Assembly (NCBI RefSeq): GCF_024749045.1
Contig: NZ_CP087184.1
Location: 1,736,001 to 1,800,000, forward strand
DNA: 64,000 nt
Direction of reading: 5' to 3'
DNA from: Pseudomonas sp. B21-028
GTDB lineage: Bacteria > Pseudomonadota > Gammaproteobacteria > Pseudomonadales > Pseudomonadaceae
Part shown: in pieces, positions 8,470 through 16,257 of the stretch
Layout of the letters: the number at the start of each line of letters is the position of its first letter
How positions within the stretch are numbered: position 1 is the first letter of the stretch
Notes under the pieces: generated by a model
The model's input: the letters and a program-made list of their open reading frames with translations, nothing else
The model's database searches: none
Told to the model about the DNA's origin: nothing
Made by a program: the position numbers and the translations under genes

Positions 8470-9443
8470 AGACTGTCATGGTGACTGGCGTAGGTGCCAT
8501 CATGGGCTACGGCCTACTCAAGTCGCTGCGTGCTGCGGACCCCTCTGTTCGGCTCGTCGGCACCGATATCTACGACGATGCTGTCGGTCGCGGCTGGAGC
8601 GATGTATTCGTCCAGGCTCCCTTGACCGCTGACCCGAGGTACGGCCAGTGGCTGGGTGATACGTTGGCCGGGCACGAGGTCGATCTGCTGATTCCCGGGA
8701 TCGAGCAGGATGTCCATTGGCTGTCGGACAACCGAGCGTTGCTGGCGACATTTAATTGTCAGGCCGTGCTCAACAATCGGCACTTGATCGGCCTTTCCAA
8801 GGACAAGTGGGCAATGGACCAGGCGCTGGTGGCGCTGGGGGACGCAAGCCGTATTCCCAGCCTGCTGTCGGGGGATTTTCATTCGCTCAAGGAGGCCTTG
8901 GGCCTGCCGTTCCTGCTCAAGCCACGCCGGAGTTACGCGTCCAAAGGGCTGGTCTGGGTTCGCGAGGAGAGTGATTTCACGCCACACGCCGCCCTGCTGG
9001 GCGACTACCTCATGGCCCAGCCGATCATTGGCAGTGCAGCCGATGAATTCACGGTAGCGGCGTTTGGCGACGGTCGAGGCGATACTGGTCCGATGATCGC
9101 CTTCCAGCGCAAATTGGCCTCGGACGGGTCTACGGCCAAGGCTTGGGTTTATCAGGATGACTCTCTGGACAAGACGGTCGCCAGGCTTTGCCGCGCTTTC
9201 AAGCCGGTGGGGCCGACCAACCTGCAATTTCGTCGTGGCAGCGATGGGGCCTGGTGCCTGCTCGAGATCAATCCGCGTATCTCCTCGACCAGTTCGATAC
9301 GACGCGCATTTGGCTACAACGAGGCGGCTATGTGCCTGGATTATTACCTGGATGGCACGACACCGGCCCAGCCAGCCGTTCGCGGTGGTTTCGCTGTTCG
9401 TTATATAGAGGATTTCATTGTCTATGATCGGGATCATTTCTGA
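8466..9443 (+). CDS. ATP-grasp family ligase-like protein
   Basis: 325 aa, cytoplasmic. A Rossmann-like N-terminus (MKTVMVTGVGAIMGYGLLKSL) precedes an ATP-grasp fold with FLLKPRRSYASKGLV (about 151-165, ATP-binding lysine and glycine-rich loop) and the Mg-binding LEINPRISS (about 262-270). This is the CarB/PylC-like group that often sits in surface-sugar clusters. ATP-grasp enzymes form an amide or other bond through an acyl-phosphate. Beside an amino-sugar transaminase, a plausible job is to join a carboxylic or amino acid to the sugar 4-amino group; this is inference. Its start overlaps the epimerase stop, and its 3' end overlaps the next gene by 26 bp. Confidence 0.78.
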   Translation: MKTVMVTGVGAIMGYGLLKSLRAADPSVRLVGTDIYDDAVGRGWSDVFVQAPLTADPRYGQWLGDTLAGHEVDLLIPGIEQDVHWLSDNRALLATFNCQAVLNNRHLIGLSKDKWAMDQALVALGDASRIPSLLSGDFHSLKEALGLPFLLKPRRSYASKGLVWVREESDFTPHAALLGDYLMAQPIIGSAADEFTVAAFGDGRGDTGPMIAFQRKLASDGSTAKAWVYQDDSLDKTVARLCRAFKPVGPTNLQFRRGSDGAWCLLEINPRISSTSSIRRAFGYNEAAMCLDYYLDGTTPAQPAVRGGFAVRYIEDFIVYDRDHF

Positions 9444-10101
9444 CGTACATGGCAATTACAGCGCTCTGCGAACAGTGCTTGCCGAACTTGATGGGCTGGG
9501 TGTGTCGCGAATTATCTGCCTGGGTGACACGGCCGGTTATTACAGTCAGGTCAATGAGTGTTGCGAAGCTCTGCGCGAGCGAAACATTTTCTCCGTGATG
9601 GGCAATCATGACTGGTACCTGGCCAGGAATGAGCGCTGTCCTCGTTCCAATAGCGCCAATGCGTGCCTGGACTATCAACAGGGCGTCATCACTTCGCAGA
9701 ATCTGGCCTGGCTGGGATCACTTCCGGAGCGCTCGATCCAGGATGGAGTGAGCATCGTCCATGGAGGCTGGAACGATCCGCTGGACGAGTACGTACGCCC
9801 CTCGCAAGCGTATTTCGCGCCGTTGCCTGGTCGGCATTTCGCATCAGGCCATACCCATGTCCAGTACTTGTGGAGTGACGAGGGCAAGATCTATTGCAAT
9901 CCCGGTTCGGTCGGCCAGCCACGTGACGGTGATCCCCGGGCAGGTTTCGCGACCTGGGACGGTGAAGCGTTCAATCTGCACCGGGTTGAATACGATATCG
10001 CTGAGGCTCAACAGGCGATGAAGAGGGCCGGATTTACCCCGTACTTCTATGACAATCTTGATATCGGCAGCCAGATCGGTGGGCGGATCAGTGCGGTTTG
10101 A
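9418..10101 (+). CDS. Metallophosphoesterase of the calcineurin-like (YfcE/MJ0936-type) superfamily
   Basis: About 227 aa. All metal-site motifs are present: ISDVHGN (near residue 7), GDTAGYY (about 40), MGNHDWY (about 63), and SGHTHVQ (about 144), then NPGSVGQPRDGDPRAG, which is typical of this phosphodiesterase/phosphatase family. The substrate is unknown. In this island it may remove a phosphate from a sugar or acyl intermediate. The start is ambiguous: the TTG at 9418 lies 5 nt after AGAGGA (9407-9412), while the ATG at 9424 gives the more usual N-terminus MIGIISD. The overlap with the ATP-grasp gene indicates coupled translation. Confidence 0.8.
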   Translation: MSMIGIISDVHGNYSALRTVLAELDGLGVSRIICLGDTAGYYSQVNECCEALRERNIFSVMGNHDWYLARNERCPRSNSANACLDYQQGVITSQNLAWLGSLPERSIQDGVSIVHGGWNDPLDEYVRPSQAYFAPLPGRHFASGHTHVQYLWSDEGKIYCNPGSVGQPRDGDPRAGFATWDGEAFNLHRVEYDIAEAQQAMKRAGFTPYFYDNLDIGSQIGGRISAV

Positions 10102-10152
10102 GATGCTGTGCTGCGCACCACCCATCAACATGCCCACCCAGGGAAGTTTGCA

Positions 10153-11304
10153 ATGAGCAAAGAAACGATACTCTTCAACCGCCCGTACATGACCGGCAAG
10201 GAGCTGGATTACATTGCCCAGGCCAAGTTCGGCAACATGCTCGCCGGTGATGGTCCGTTCACCAAGCAGTGCCACCGCTGGCTGGAGTCCCACACGGGTT
10301 GCAACAAAGCATTGCTCACCCATTCCTGTACCGCTGCGCTGGAAATGGCGGCCTTGCTGCTGGACATTCAGCCCGGCGATGAAGTCATCCTGCCTTCCTA
10401 TACCTTCGTTTCCACGGCCAACGCTTTTGTGTTGCGTGGCGCGGTGCCGGTTTTCGTCGACGTACGTCCTGACACCTTGAACCTGGACGAGCGCCTGATC
10501 GAGGCGGCGATCACGTCACGGACCAAGGCCATCGTGCCCGTCCATTACGCCGGCGTGGCCTGCGAGATGGACACTATCCTGGCCATTGCGCGTAAGCACG
10601 GGCTGGCGGTGGTCGAAGACGCCGCGCAGGGGGTGATGTCAACCTACAAGGGCCGAGCCTTGGGCAGCATCGGGGACCTTGGAGCATTCAGTTTTCACGA
10701 AACCAAGAACGTGATCTCGGGGGAAGGTGGGGCTTTGCTGGCCAATGATCCTGCCATGGCACTGCGAGCCGAGATCATCCGGGAGAAAGGTACCGACCGC
10801 AGTCGCTTCTTCAGGGGCGAGGTGGACAAATACACCTGGCAAGAGGTGGGCTCATCGTTTCTGCCCGGAGAAATGACTGCAGCCTTCCTTTGGGCTCAGT
10901 TGGAGGAGGCGCAAGCCATCACCCAACGCCGCCTGGCGATCTGGGAGCATTACCATGCTGCTCTGGCGGGACTTGAACGGCAGGGGCTGCTGCGTCGTCC
11001 TATCGTTCCCGACGATTGCCAGCACAATGCGCACATGTACTACGTGCTCTTGGCGCCAGGTGTGGAGCGCCAGACTGTTCTCGAGATGCTCAAGAACCAG
11101 GCAATCTATGCGGTTTTCCACTACGTACCGCTGCATTCATCCCCCGGTGGAGCGCGCTATGGGCGTGTGCATGGCTCTATGGCGATTACCGATGGTTACT
11201 CGGAGCGGCTATTGCGTTTGCCAATATGGCTCGGTCTGACCAGGGATCAACAAGACCGGGTGGTCGAGGTGCTCGGCGGAGCTTTGGCAACCCTTGCCAC
11301 TTAG
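10153..11304 (+). CDS. wecE: dTDP-4-amino-4,6-dideoxygalactose transaminase-like PLP enzyme
   Basis: 383 aa, cytoplasmic, DegT/DnrJ/EryC1 family. The sequence follows E. coli WecE (RffA) closely through LLTHSCTAALEMAALLLDIQ, PVHYAGVACEMDTILA and VEDAAQGVMSTYKGRALG. The PLP-binding lysine is in SFHETKN. WecE uses glutamate to aminate dTDP-4-keto-6-deoxy-glucose to dTDP-Fuc4N. The ATG at 10153 follows AGGGAAG by 6 nt; an in-frame GTG at 10108 lacks a good site. It is the last gene of the island, and no rmlA/rmlB homologue is in view, so the keto-sugar must come from elsewhere in the genome. A VioA-type product (viosamine, Qui4N) cannot be excluded, because the two enzyme classes differ subtly. 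Confidence 0.85.
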   Translation: MSKETILFNRPYMTGKELDYIAQAKFGNMLAGDGPFTKQCHRWLESHTGCNKALLTHSCTAALEMAALLLDIQPGDEVILPSYTFVSTANAFVLRGAVPVFVDVRPDTLNLDERLIEAAITSRTKAIVPVHYAGVACEMDTILAIARKHGLAVVEDAAQGVMSTYKGRALGSIGDLGAFSFHETKNVISGEGGALLANDPAMALRAEIIREKGTDRSRFFRGEVDKYTWQEVGSSFLPGEMTAAFLWAQLEEAQAITQRRLAIWEHYHAALAGLERQGLLRRPIVPDDCQHNAHMYYVLLAPGVERQTVLEMLKNQAIYAVFHYVPLHSSPGGARYGRVHGSMAITDGYSERLLRLPIWLGLTRDQQDRVVEVLGGALATLAT

Positions 11305-11326
11305 CGGCATAACACCGCCGGTTTTT
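11304..11326 (+). terminator. Weak terminator-like hairpin after wecE
   Basis: CGGC-ATAACACC-GCCG is followed by GTTTTT. The stem is only 4 bp, so termination would be partial at best. Confidence 0.3.
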
Positions 11327-11360
11327 CGACTTCGATCCATTCAGTGATGCCCTCCGAATC

Positions 11361-11389
11361 CCCAGGACCCTTTGTTTTCCGGGCCTGGG
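11361..11389. other. Stem-loop upstream of the flgF promoter
   Basis: CCCAGG-A-CCC pairs with GGG-CCTGGG around the loop TTTGTTTTCC, nine base pairs with one bulged A. There is no T-tract after it. It sits between wecE and the flgF promoter and may end the island transcript in a factor-dependent way. Confidence 0.4.
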
Positions 11390-11404
11390 CTCGCCAGAGA
11401 AAAG

Positions 11405-11421
11405 TTGGTCTGCAAATTGCT
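11405..11421 (+). promoter_or_regulatory. Candidate sigma-54 promoter of flgFGHIJKL
   Basis: TTGGTCTG-CAAA-TTGCT has GG-N10-GC spacing and lies 57 bp before the flgF start. In P. aeruginosa this operon is a FleR/RpoN-dependent class III unit, so the site fits. Confidence 0.65.
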
Positions 11422-11477
11422 TGAAGCTGTGCAACACAGCAGTGGGCGGCAAACGTCCGGCATGCAGAGGAACGACA

Positions 11478-12215
11478 GTGGACAAGTACCTATATGTGGC
11501 AATGACCGGCGCCAGCCAGAACGCACTGGCGCAGCGGGCCCATGCCAACAACCTGGCGAACATCTCCACCAATGGTTTTCAGAAAGACCTGGAGCAGGCA
11601 CGTTCGATGCCGGTGTTCGGCGACAGCTTTCCGGCGCGGGCGTTTGCCATGTCCGAGCGGCCTGCCACCGATTTCACCCCGGGTGCGCTGGTTGAGACCG
11701 GTCGCGACCTCGACGTGGCGGTCAGCGGGCCGGGCTGGATGGCGGTGCAGAACCCTGACGGCGGTGAAAGCTACGTGCGCACCGGCAGCCTCAACGTCGA
11801 CGCGCTGGGCGTACTGCGGGCCGGCAACGGCATGCCGGTAATGGGTAATGGCGGTCCTATCGCCGTGCCGCCGGAGCAGAAAATCGAAATCGGCCAAGAC
11901 GGCACCATCAGCATCCGCGCCATGGGCGAAGGCCCGCGTGTGATGGCTGAAGTGGACCGCATCAAGCTGGTCAACCCGGACCTCAAGAACATGACCAAGG
12001 GCCTGGACGGTTCCATCCGTACCAAGGACGGCCAGCCGGCACCGATCGACGCCAATGTGCAACTGGTGTCAGGGTTCCAGGAAGCGAGCAACGTCAATGC
12101 TGTGGACGAGATGACTTCGGTGCTGGCCCTGGCCAAGCAATTCGAGCTTCACGTGAAAATGATGAACACCGCCAAAGAAGGCGACGAGGCCATGGCTCGG
12201 GTCTTGCAGATCTAA
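11478..12215 (+). CDS. flgF: Flagellar basal-body proximal rod protein FlgF
   Basis: 245 aa, exported by the flagellar type III system to the periplasmic rod. The N-terminal rod signature is NALAQRAHANNLANISTNGFQKD, and the C-terminus shows the FlgEFG coiled-coil motif (SNVNAVDEMTSVLALAKQFELHVKMM). The start is the GTG at 11478, 7 nt after AGAGG, which yields MDKYLYVAMTGASQN as in other Pseudomonas FlgF; longer in-frame starts lack the family N-terminus. It is the first gene of the flgFGHIJKL operon. flgBCDE, which usually lies just upstream in pseudomonads, is not in this window. Confidence 0.95.
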   Translation: MDKYLYVAMTGASQNALAQRAHANNLANISTNGFQKDLEQARSMPVFGDSFPARAFAMSERPATDFTPGALVETGRDLDVAVSGPGWMAVQNPDGGESYVRTGSLNVDALGVLRAGNGMPVMGNGGPIAVPPEQKIEIGQDGTISIRAMGEGPRVMAEVDRIKLVNPDLKNMTKGLDGSIRTKDGQPAPIDANVQLVSGFQEASNVNAVDEMTSVLALAKQFELHVKMMNTAKEGDEAMARVLQI

Positions 12216-12264
12216 CCATTAATTAAAGCGTCGCGCCGAAAATCAGGCGTACGAGGAGAATCGA

Positions 12265-13050
12265 ATGCTTCCGGCTCTGTGGGTTGCCAAAACAGGTCTG
12301 TCCGCCCAGGACACCAACCTGACCACCATTTCCAACAACCTGGCGAACGTCTCGACCACGGGTTTCAAACGTGACCGTGCCGAATTCCAGGACCTGCTGT
12401 ACCAAGTCAAGCGTCAACCAGGCGCCCAGTCGACCCAGGACAGCGAACTGCCGTCGGGCCTGCAAGTCGGTACCGGTGTGCGCATTGTCGGCACCCAGAA
12501 AAACTTCACCGCCGGCAGCCTGCAAACCACCGAGCAGCCGCTGGACATGGCCATCGACGGTCGCGGTTTCTTCCAGATCCTGCAGCCGGACGGCACCACG
12601 TCCTATACCCGTGACGGCACGTTCCACCTGGACTCCAATGGCCAGATCGTCAACGCCAGCGGTTTCGCCCTGGAACCGGCCATCATCATCCCGAACGATG
12701 CCCAGACCTTCACCGTGGGCCGTGACGGCACCGTGTCCATCACCGTGGCGGGCAACCCGGCCGCCCAGGTGATCGGCAACCTGCAGACCGCCGACTTCAT
12801 CAACCCGGCCGGCCTGCAAGCGGTAGGCAACAACTTGTTCCTGGAAACCGCTGCCAGCGGCGCGCCGCAGATCGGCACCCCGGGTTTGAACGGTTTCGGC
12901 ACCACGCTGCAAAACACCCTGGAAACCTCCAACGTGAGCACCGTTGAGGAGATGGTCAACATGATCACCACCCAGCGTGCCTACGAGATGAACTCCAAGG
13001 TGATCTCCACCGCCGACCAGATGCTTTCGTTCGTTACGCAGAATCTGTAA
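12265..13050 (+). CDS. flgG: Flagellar basal-body distal rod protein FlgG
   Basis: 261 aa, the normal FlgG length. It opens [37 protein letters not shown], the rod/hook N-terminal signature, and ends with the conserved C-terminal helix ([24 protein letters not shown]). It forms the distal rod crossing the L and P rings. The start ATG follows ACGAGGAGAATCG. The 49-bp gap after flgF and 52-bp gap before flgH hold no promoter I can support. Confidence 0.97.
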   Translation: MLPALWVAKTGLSAQDTNLTTISNNLANVSTTGFKRDRAEFQDLLYQVKRQPGAQSTQDSELPSGLQVGTGVRIVGTQKNFTAGSLQTTEQPLDMAIDGRGFFQILQPDGTTSYTRDGTFHLDSNGQIVNASGFALEPAIIIPNDAQTFTVGRDGTVSITVAGNPAAQVIGNLQTADFINPAGLQAVGNNLFLETAASGAPQIGTPGLNGFGTTLQNTLETSNVSTVEEMVNMITTQRAYEMNSKVISTADQMLSFVTQNL

Positions 13051-13062
13051 TCACTTCTATAG

Positions 13063-13080
13063 GGCGGCTTCAAGGCCGCC
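13063..13080. other. GC-rich hairpin between flgG and flgH
   Basis: GGCGGC-TTCAAG-GCCGCC is a perfect 6-bp stem with no T-tract. It lies inside the operon, so an RNA-stability or processing element is more likely than a terminator. Confidence 0.35.
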
Positions 13081-13102
13081 TGCTACACCGAGAGGTAGGG
13101 TC

Positions 13103-13798
13103 ATGAAACGCTTTGTATCTGTACTGGCACTGAGTGGGATCACCGCGCTTGCGGGGTGTGTCGCGCCAACGCCCAGGCCCAATGACCCGTACTACGCTCC
13201 GGTGTTGCCGCGCACGCCGTTGCCGGCAGCCGCCAACAATGGCTCGATCTACCAGGCCGGTTTCGAGCAGAACCTGTACAGCGATCGCAAGGCGTTCCGG
13301 GTCGGTGACATCATTACCATCACCCTGAACGAGCGGACCCAGGCGAGCAAGAACGCCAACTCCCAGGTGGACAAGACCAGCAACACCAGTGTCGGCCTCA
13401 CCTCGCTGTTCGGCTCCAGCCTGACCACCAACAATCCCATTGGCAGCGGCGACCTGAGCCTCAACGCCGGTTACGGTTCCGACCGGGCCACCAAGGGTGA
13501 CAGCAAGTCTGGCCAGAGCAACAGCCTGACCGGTTCCATTACCGTGACCGTCGCCGATGTATTGCCCAACGGCATCATTGTCGTGCGTGGCGAGAAGTGG
13601 CTGACGCTCAACACCGGTGACGAACTGGTGCGCATCGCCGGCATGGTTCGCGCCGACGACATCGCCACCGACAACACCGTTCCTTCCACCCGTGTGGCGG
13701 ATGCGCGCATCACGTATTCGGGTACCGGTGCCTTTGCCGATGCGAGTCAGCCGGGCTGGTTCGACCGTTTCTTCCTCAGCCCGAAGTTCCCTTTCTAG
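13103..13798 (+). CDS. flgH: Flagellar L-ring lipoprotein FlgH
   Basis: 231 aa. The lipoprotein signal ends in LAG-Cys19 ([19 protein letters not shown]), so the mature protein is lipidated and anchored in the outer membrane, where it forms the L ring. The FlgH core is seen in [49 protein letters not shown] and [20 protein letters not shown]. The start ATG has AGAGGTAG upstream. It sits in operon order after flgG, and the next gene begins at the base following its stop. Confidence 0.97.
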   Translation: MKRFVSVLALSGITALAGCVAPTPRPNDPYYAPVLPRTPLPAAANNGSIYQAGFEQNLYSDRKAFRVGDIITITLNERTQASKNANSQVDKTSNTSVGLTSLFGSSLTTNNPIGSGDLSLNAGYGSDRATKGDSKSGQSNSLTGSITVTVADVLPNGIIVVRGEKWLTLNTGDELVRIAGMVRADDIATDNTVPSTRVADARITYSGTGAFADASQPGWFDRFFLSPKFPF

Positions 13799-14929
13799 GT
13801 GGCCCAGTTGAATCTTAAGCGGTTGAACCTCAAACAGCTGTTGATGGGTGCGTTGCTGATGTCGGCAGCCTTCACCGCTCATGCCGAGCGTCTGAAGGAC
13901 ATCGCCAGCATTTCCGGCGTGCGTTCCAACCAGTTGATCGGCTACGGCCTGGTCGTGGGCCTGAACGGCACCGGCGACCAGACCACCCAGACCCCGTTCA
14001 CCCTGCAGACCTTCAACAACATGTTGTCGCAGTTCGGCATCAAGGTGCCGCCAGGTTCCGGCAACGTCCAGTTGAAGAACGTCGCGGCGGTGTCGATCAG
14101 TGCCGATCTGCCGGCGTTCGCCAAGCCCGGTCAACAGGTAGACATCACCGTGTCGTCCATCGGTAACTCCAAGAGCTTGCGCGGCGGCACCTTGCTGCTG
14201 ACGCCGCTCAAGGGTATCGACGGCAACGTCTACGCGGTCGCCCAGGGCAACCTGGTGGTCGGTGGTTTCGACGCCGAGGGACGTGACGGTTCGAAGATCA
14301 CCGTCAACGTTCCGTCGGCCGGTCGCATCCCTGGCGGTGCGTCGGTGGAACGTGCGGTGCCGAGCGGTTTCAACCAGGGCAACAGCCTGACGCTGAACCT
14401 CAACCGTTTCGACTTCACCACCGCCAAGCGCATCGTCGACAAGATCAATGACATGCTCGGCCCAGGCGTGGCCCAGGCCATCGACGGTGGCTCGATCCGC
14501 GTCACCGCGCCGCTTGATCCGAGCCAGCGGGTCGACTATTTGTCGATCCTGGAAAACCTTGAGGTCGATCCGGGCCAGGCCGTGGCGAAGGTCATCATCA
14601 ACTCACGCACCGGCACCATCGTGATTGGCCAGAACGTCAAGGTTTCTCCGGCCGCCGTGACCCATGGCAGCCTGACCGTGACCATCACCGAAGATCCGAT
14701 CGTCAGCCAGCCTGGCCCGCTGTCCAACGGCCAGACTGCTGTTGTGCCCCGGTCGCGGGTCAATGCCGAACAGGAAGCCAAGCCGATGTTCAAGTTCGGC
14801 CCGGGCACTACCCTGGATGAAATCGTCCGGGCGGTGAACCAGGTCGGCGCGGCACCAGGCGACCTGATGGCGATTCTCGAAGCCTTGAAGCAGGCCGGCG
14901 CATTGCAAGCCGACCTGATTGTGATTTGA
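13799..14929 (+). CDS. flgI: Flagellar P-ring protein FlgI
   Basis: 376 aa. A Sec signal peptide with likely cleavage after AHA (near residue 29) precedes [31 protein letters not shown], the FlgI signature. The product assembles as the P ring in the periplasm around the rod, at the peptidoglycan layer. The start is taken as the GTG at 13799, which directly abuts the flgH stop. An ATG at 13844 would leave a very short signal peptide, so the GTG is preferred, although no strong ribosome site is visible. Confidence 0.95.
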   Translation: MAQLNLKRLNLKQLLMGALLMSAAFTAHAERLKDIASISGVRSNQLIGYGLVVGLNGTGDQTTQTPFTLQTFNNMLSQFGIKVPPGSGNVQLKNVAAVSISADLPAFAKPGQQVDITVSSIGNSKSLRGGTLLLTPLKGIDGNVYAVAQGNLVVGGFDAEGRDGSKITVNVPSAGRIPGGASVERAVPSGFNQGNSLTLNLNRFDFTTAKRIVDKINDMLGPGVAQAIDGGSIRVTAPLDPSQRVDYLSILENLEVDPGQAVAKVIINSRTGTIVIGQNVKVSPAAVTHGSLTVTITEDPIVSQPGPLSNGQTAVVPRSRVNAEQEAKPMFKFGPGTTLDEIVRAVNQVGAAPGDLMAILEALKQAGALQADLIVI

Positions 14930-14939
14930 GGAACGGGCC

Positions 14940-16247
14940 ATGGATATGCGCAAGGGCGCTTTGATCAGTGGGGATTCGGGCTCCTACTCGGACCTGAACC
15001 GCCTGAACCAGCTCAAGGTTGGCGACAAGAACAGCGATGGCAACCTGCGCAAAGTGGCCCAGGAATTCGAGTCGCTGTTCCTCGGCGAAATGCTCAAGTC
15101 CATGCGCTCTGCCACCGAGGCATTGGGCAAGGACAACCCCATGAATACGCCTGAAGCCAAGCAGTATCAGGAAATGTACGACCAGCAGTTGGCCGTTTCC
15201 ATGTCTCGCGAGGGTGGCGGCATCGGCCTGGCCGATGTCCTGCTGCGCCAGATGTCGAAGAACAAGCCGCTGGCGTCGGGCGAAGCGGCCGCTGCGTCGG
15301 CAGCCAAACAGCAAGAGGCGCTGGACAAGGTCAAGGCGGTGCCCACCCCGGTGGCCGCCGGAACATTGCCCACCAACGGGCCTTTGTCGCGCCAGAGCGG
15401 CCAGCGTCCGCTCTGGGCCTCGCGGGCCGTCAACGCACCGCAAGGGGCGGGCGAGGGCAGTCATCGCAACGACATGGAGCTGCTCAACCAGCGTCGCCTG
15501 GCCCTGCCGCCGAAACTGGCGGACCGCCTGCTGGCCGGGCTGGTGCCGTCGGCATCGACCGACGCCAGTACCGATGCGCCGGCCCAGCACATCCGCTCGG
15601 ATCGCGCCGTCAGCGCTGCCAGGTCCGCCTCCGGCGAAATGGCCAATGGCGACTGGCTGGCCGCGCTCAAGGCCTCCGGGTCGAGCGGTGACATGCAGGT
15701 CTATGGTCGCGCCGTGGCACAGCCACCGCTGGCGCCGGCCCGCAAAGCCTTCCGCGATGCCGACGAATTCGTCAACGCCATGTTGCCCATGGCCAAGGAA
15801 GCGGCGGCCCGCATCGGCATCGATCCACGTTACCTGGTGGCCCAGGCTGCCCTGGAAACCGGTTGGGGCAAATCGGTCATGCGTCAACCCGACGGCAGCA
15901 GCAGTCACAACCTGTTCGGCATCAAGGCCAGCCAGAACTGGAAGGGCGATTCGGCGCGGGCAATCACCAGTGAGTTCCGCAATGGCGAGATGGTCAAGGA
16001 GACGGCCGAGTTCCGTTCCTACGCCTCGTACCGCGACAGCTTCCATGACCTGGTCAATCTGCTGCAAAGCAACAGTCGCTATCAAGCTGTGCTGAAGTCG
16101 GCCGATAACCCGGAACAGTTTGTACGCGAGTTGCAAAAGGCCGGCTACGCCACCGATCCGCACTACGCCAGCAAGATTTCGCATATAGCCCGGCAGATGA
16201 CCAGTTCCCAGAACTACGCATCCGCAGGCGCCACCACGACTTTATAA
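14940..16247 (+). CDS. flgJ: Flagellar rod assembly protein / peptidoglycan hydrolase FlgJ
   Basis: 435 aa. The N-terminal rod-scaffolding domain (about 25-105, KVAQEFESLFLGEMLKSMR) is joined by a long Ala/Pro-rich linker to a C-terminal glucosaminidase-type domain (about 275-430). The latter shows AALETGWGKSVM with the catalytic Glu and SHNLFGIKA. It is exported through the flagellar apparatus to open the peptidoglycan for the growing rod. It starts 10 bp after the flgI stop. Confidence 0.95.
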   Translation: MDMRKGALISGDSGSYSDLNRLNQLKVGDKNSDGNLRKVAQEFESLFLGEMLKSMRSATEALGKDNPMNTPEAKQYQEMYDQQLAVSMSREGGGIGLADVLLRQMSKNKPLASGEAAAASAAKQQEALDKVKAVPTPVAAGTLPTNGPLSRQSGQRPLWASRAVNAPQGAGEGSHRNDMELLNQRRLALPPKLADRLLAGLVPSASTDASTDAPAQHIRSDRAVSAARSASGEMANGDWLAALKASGSSGDMQVYGRAVAQPPLAPARKAFRDADEFVNAMLPMAKEAAARIGIDPRYLVAQAALETGWGKSVMRQPDGSSSHNLFGIKASQNWKGDSARAITSEFRNGEMVKETAEFRSYASYRDSFHDLVNLLQSNSRYQAVLKSADNPEQFVRELQKAGYATDPHYASKISHIARQMTSSQNYASAGATTTL

Positions 16248-16257
16248 GGTCTGAACC

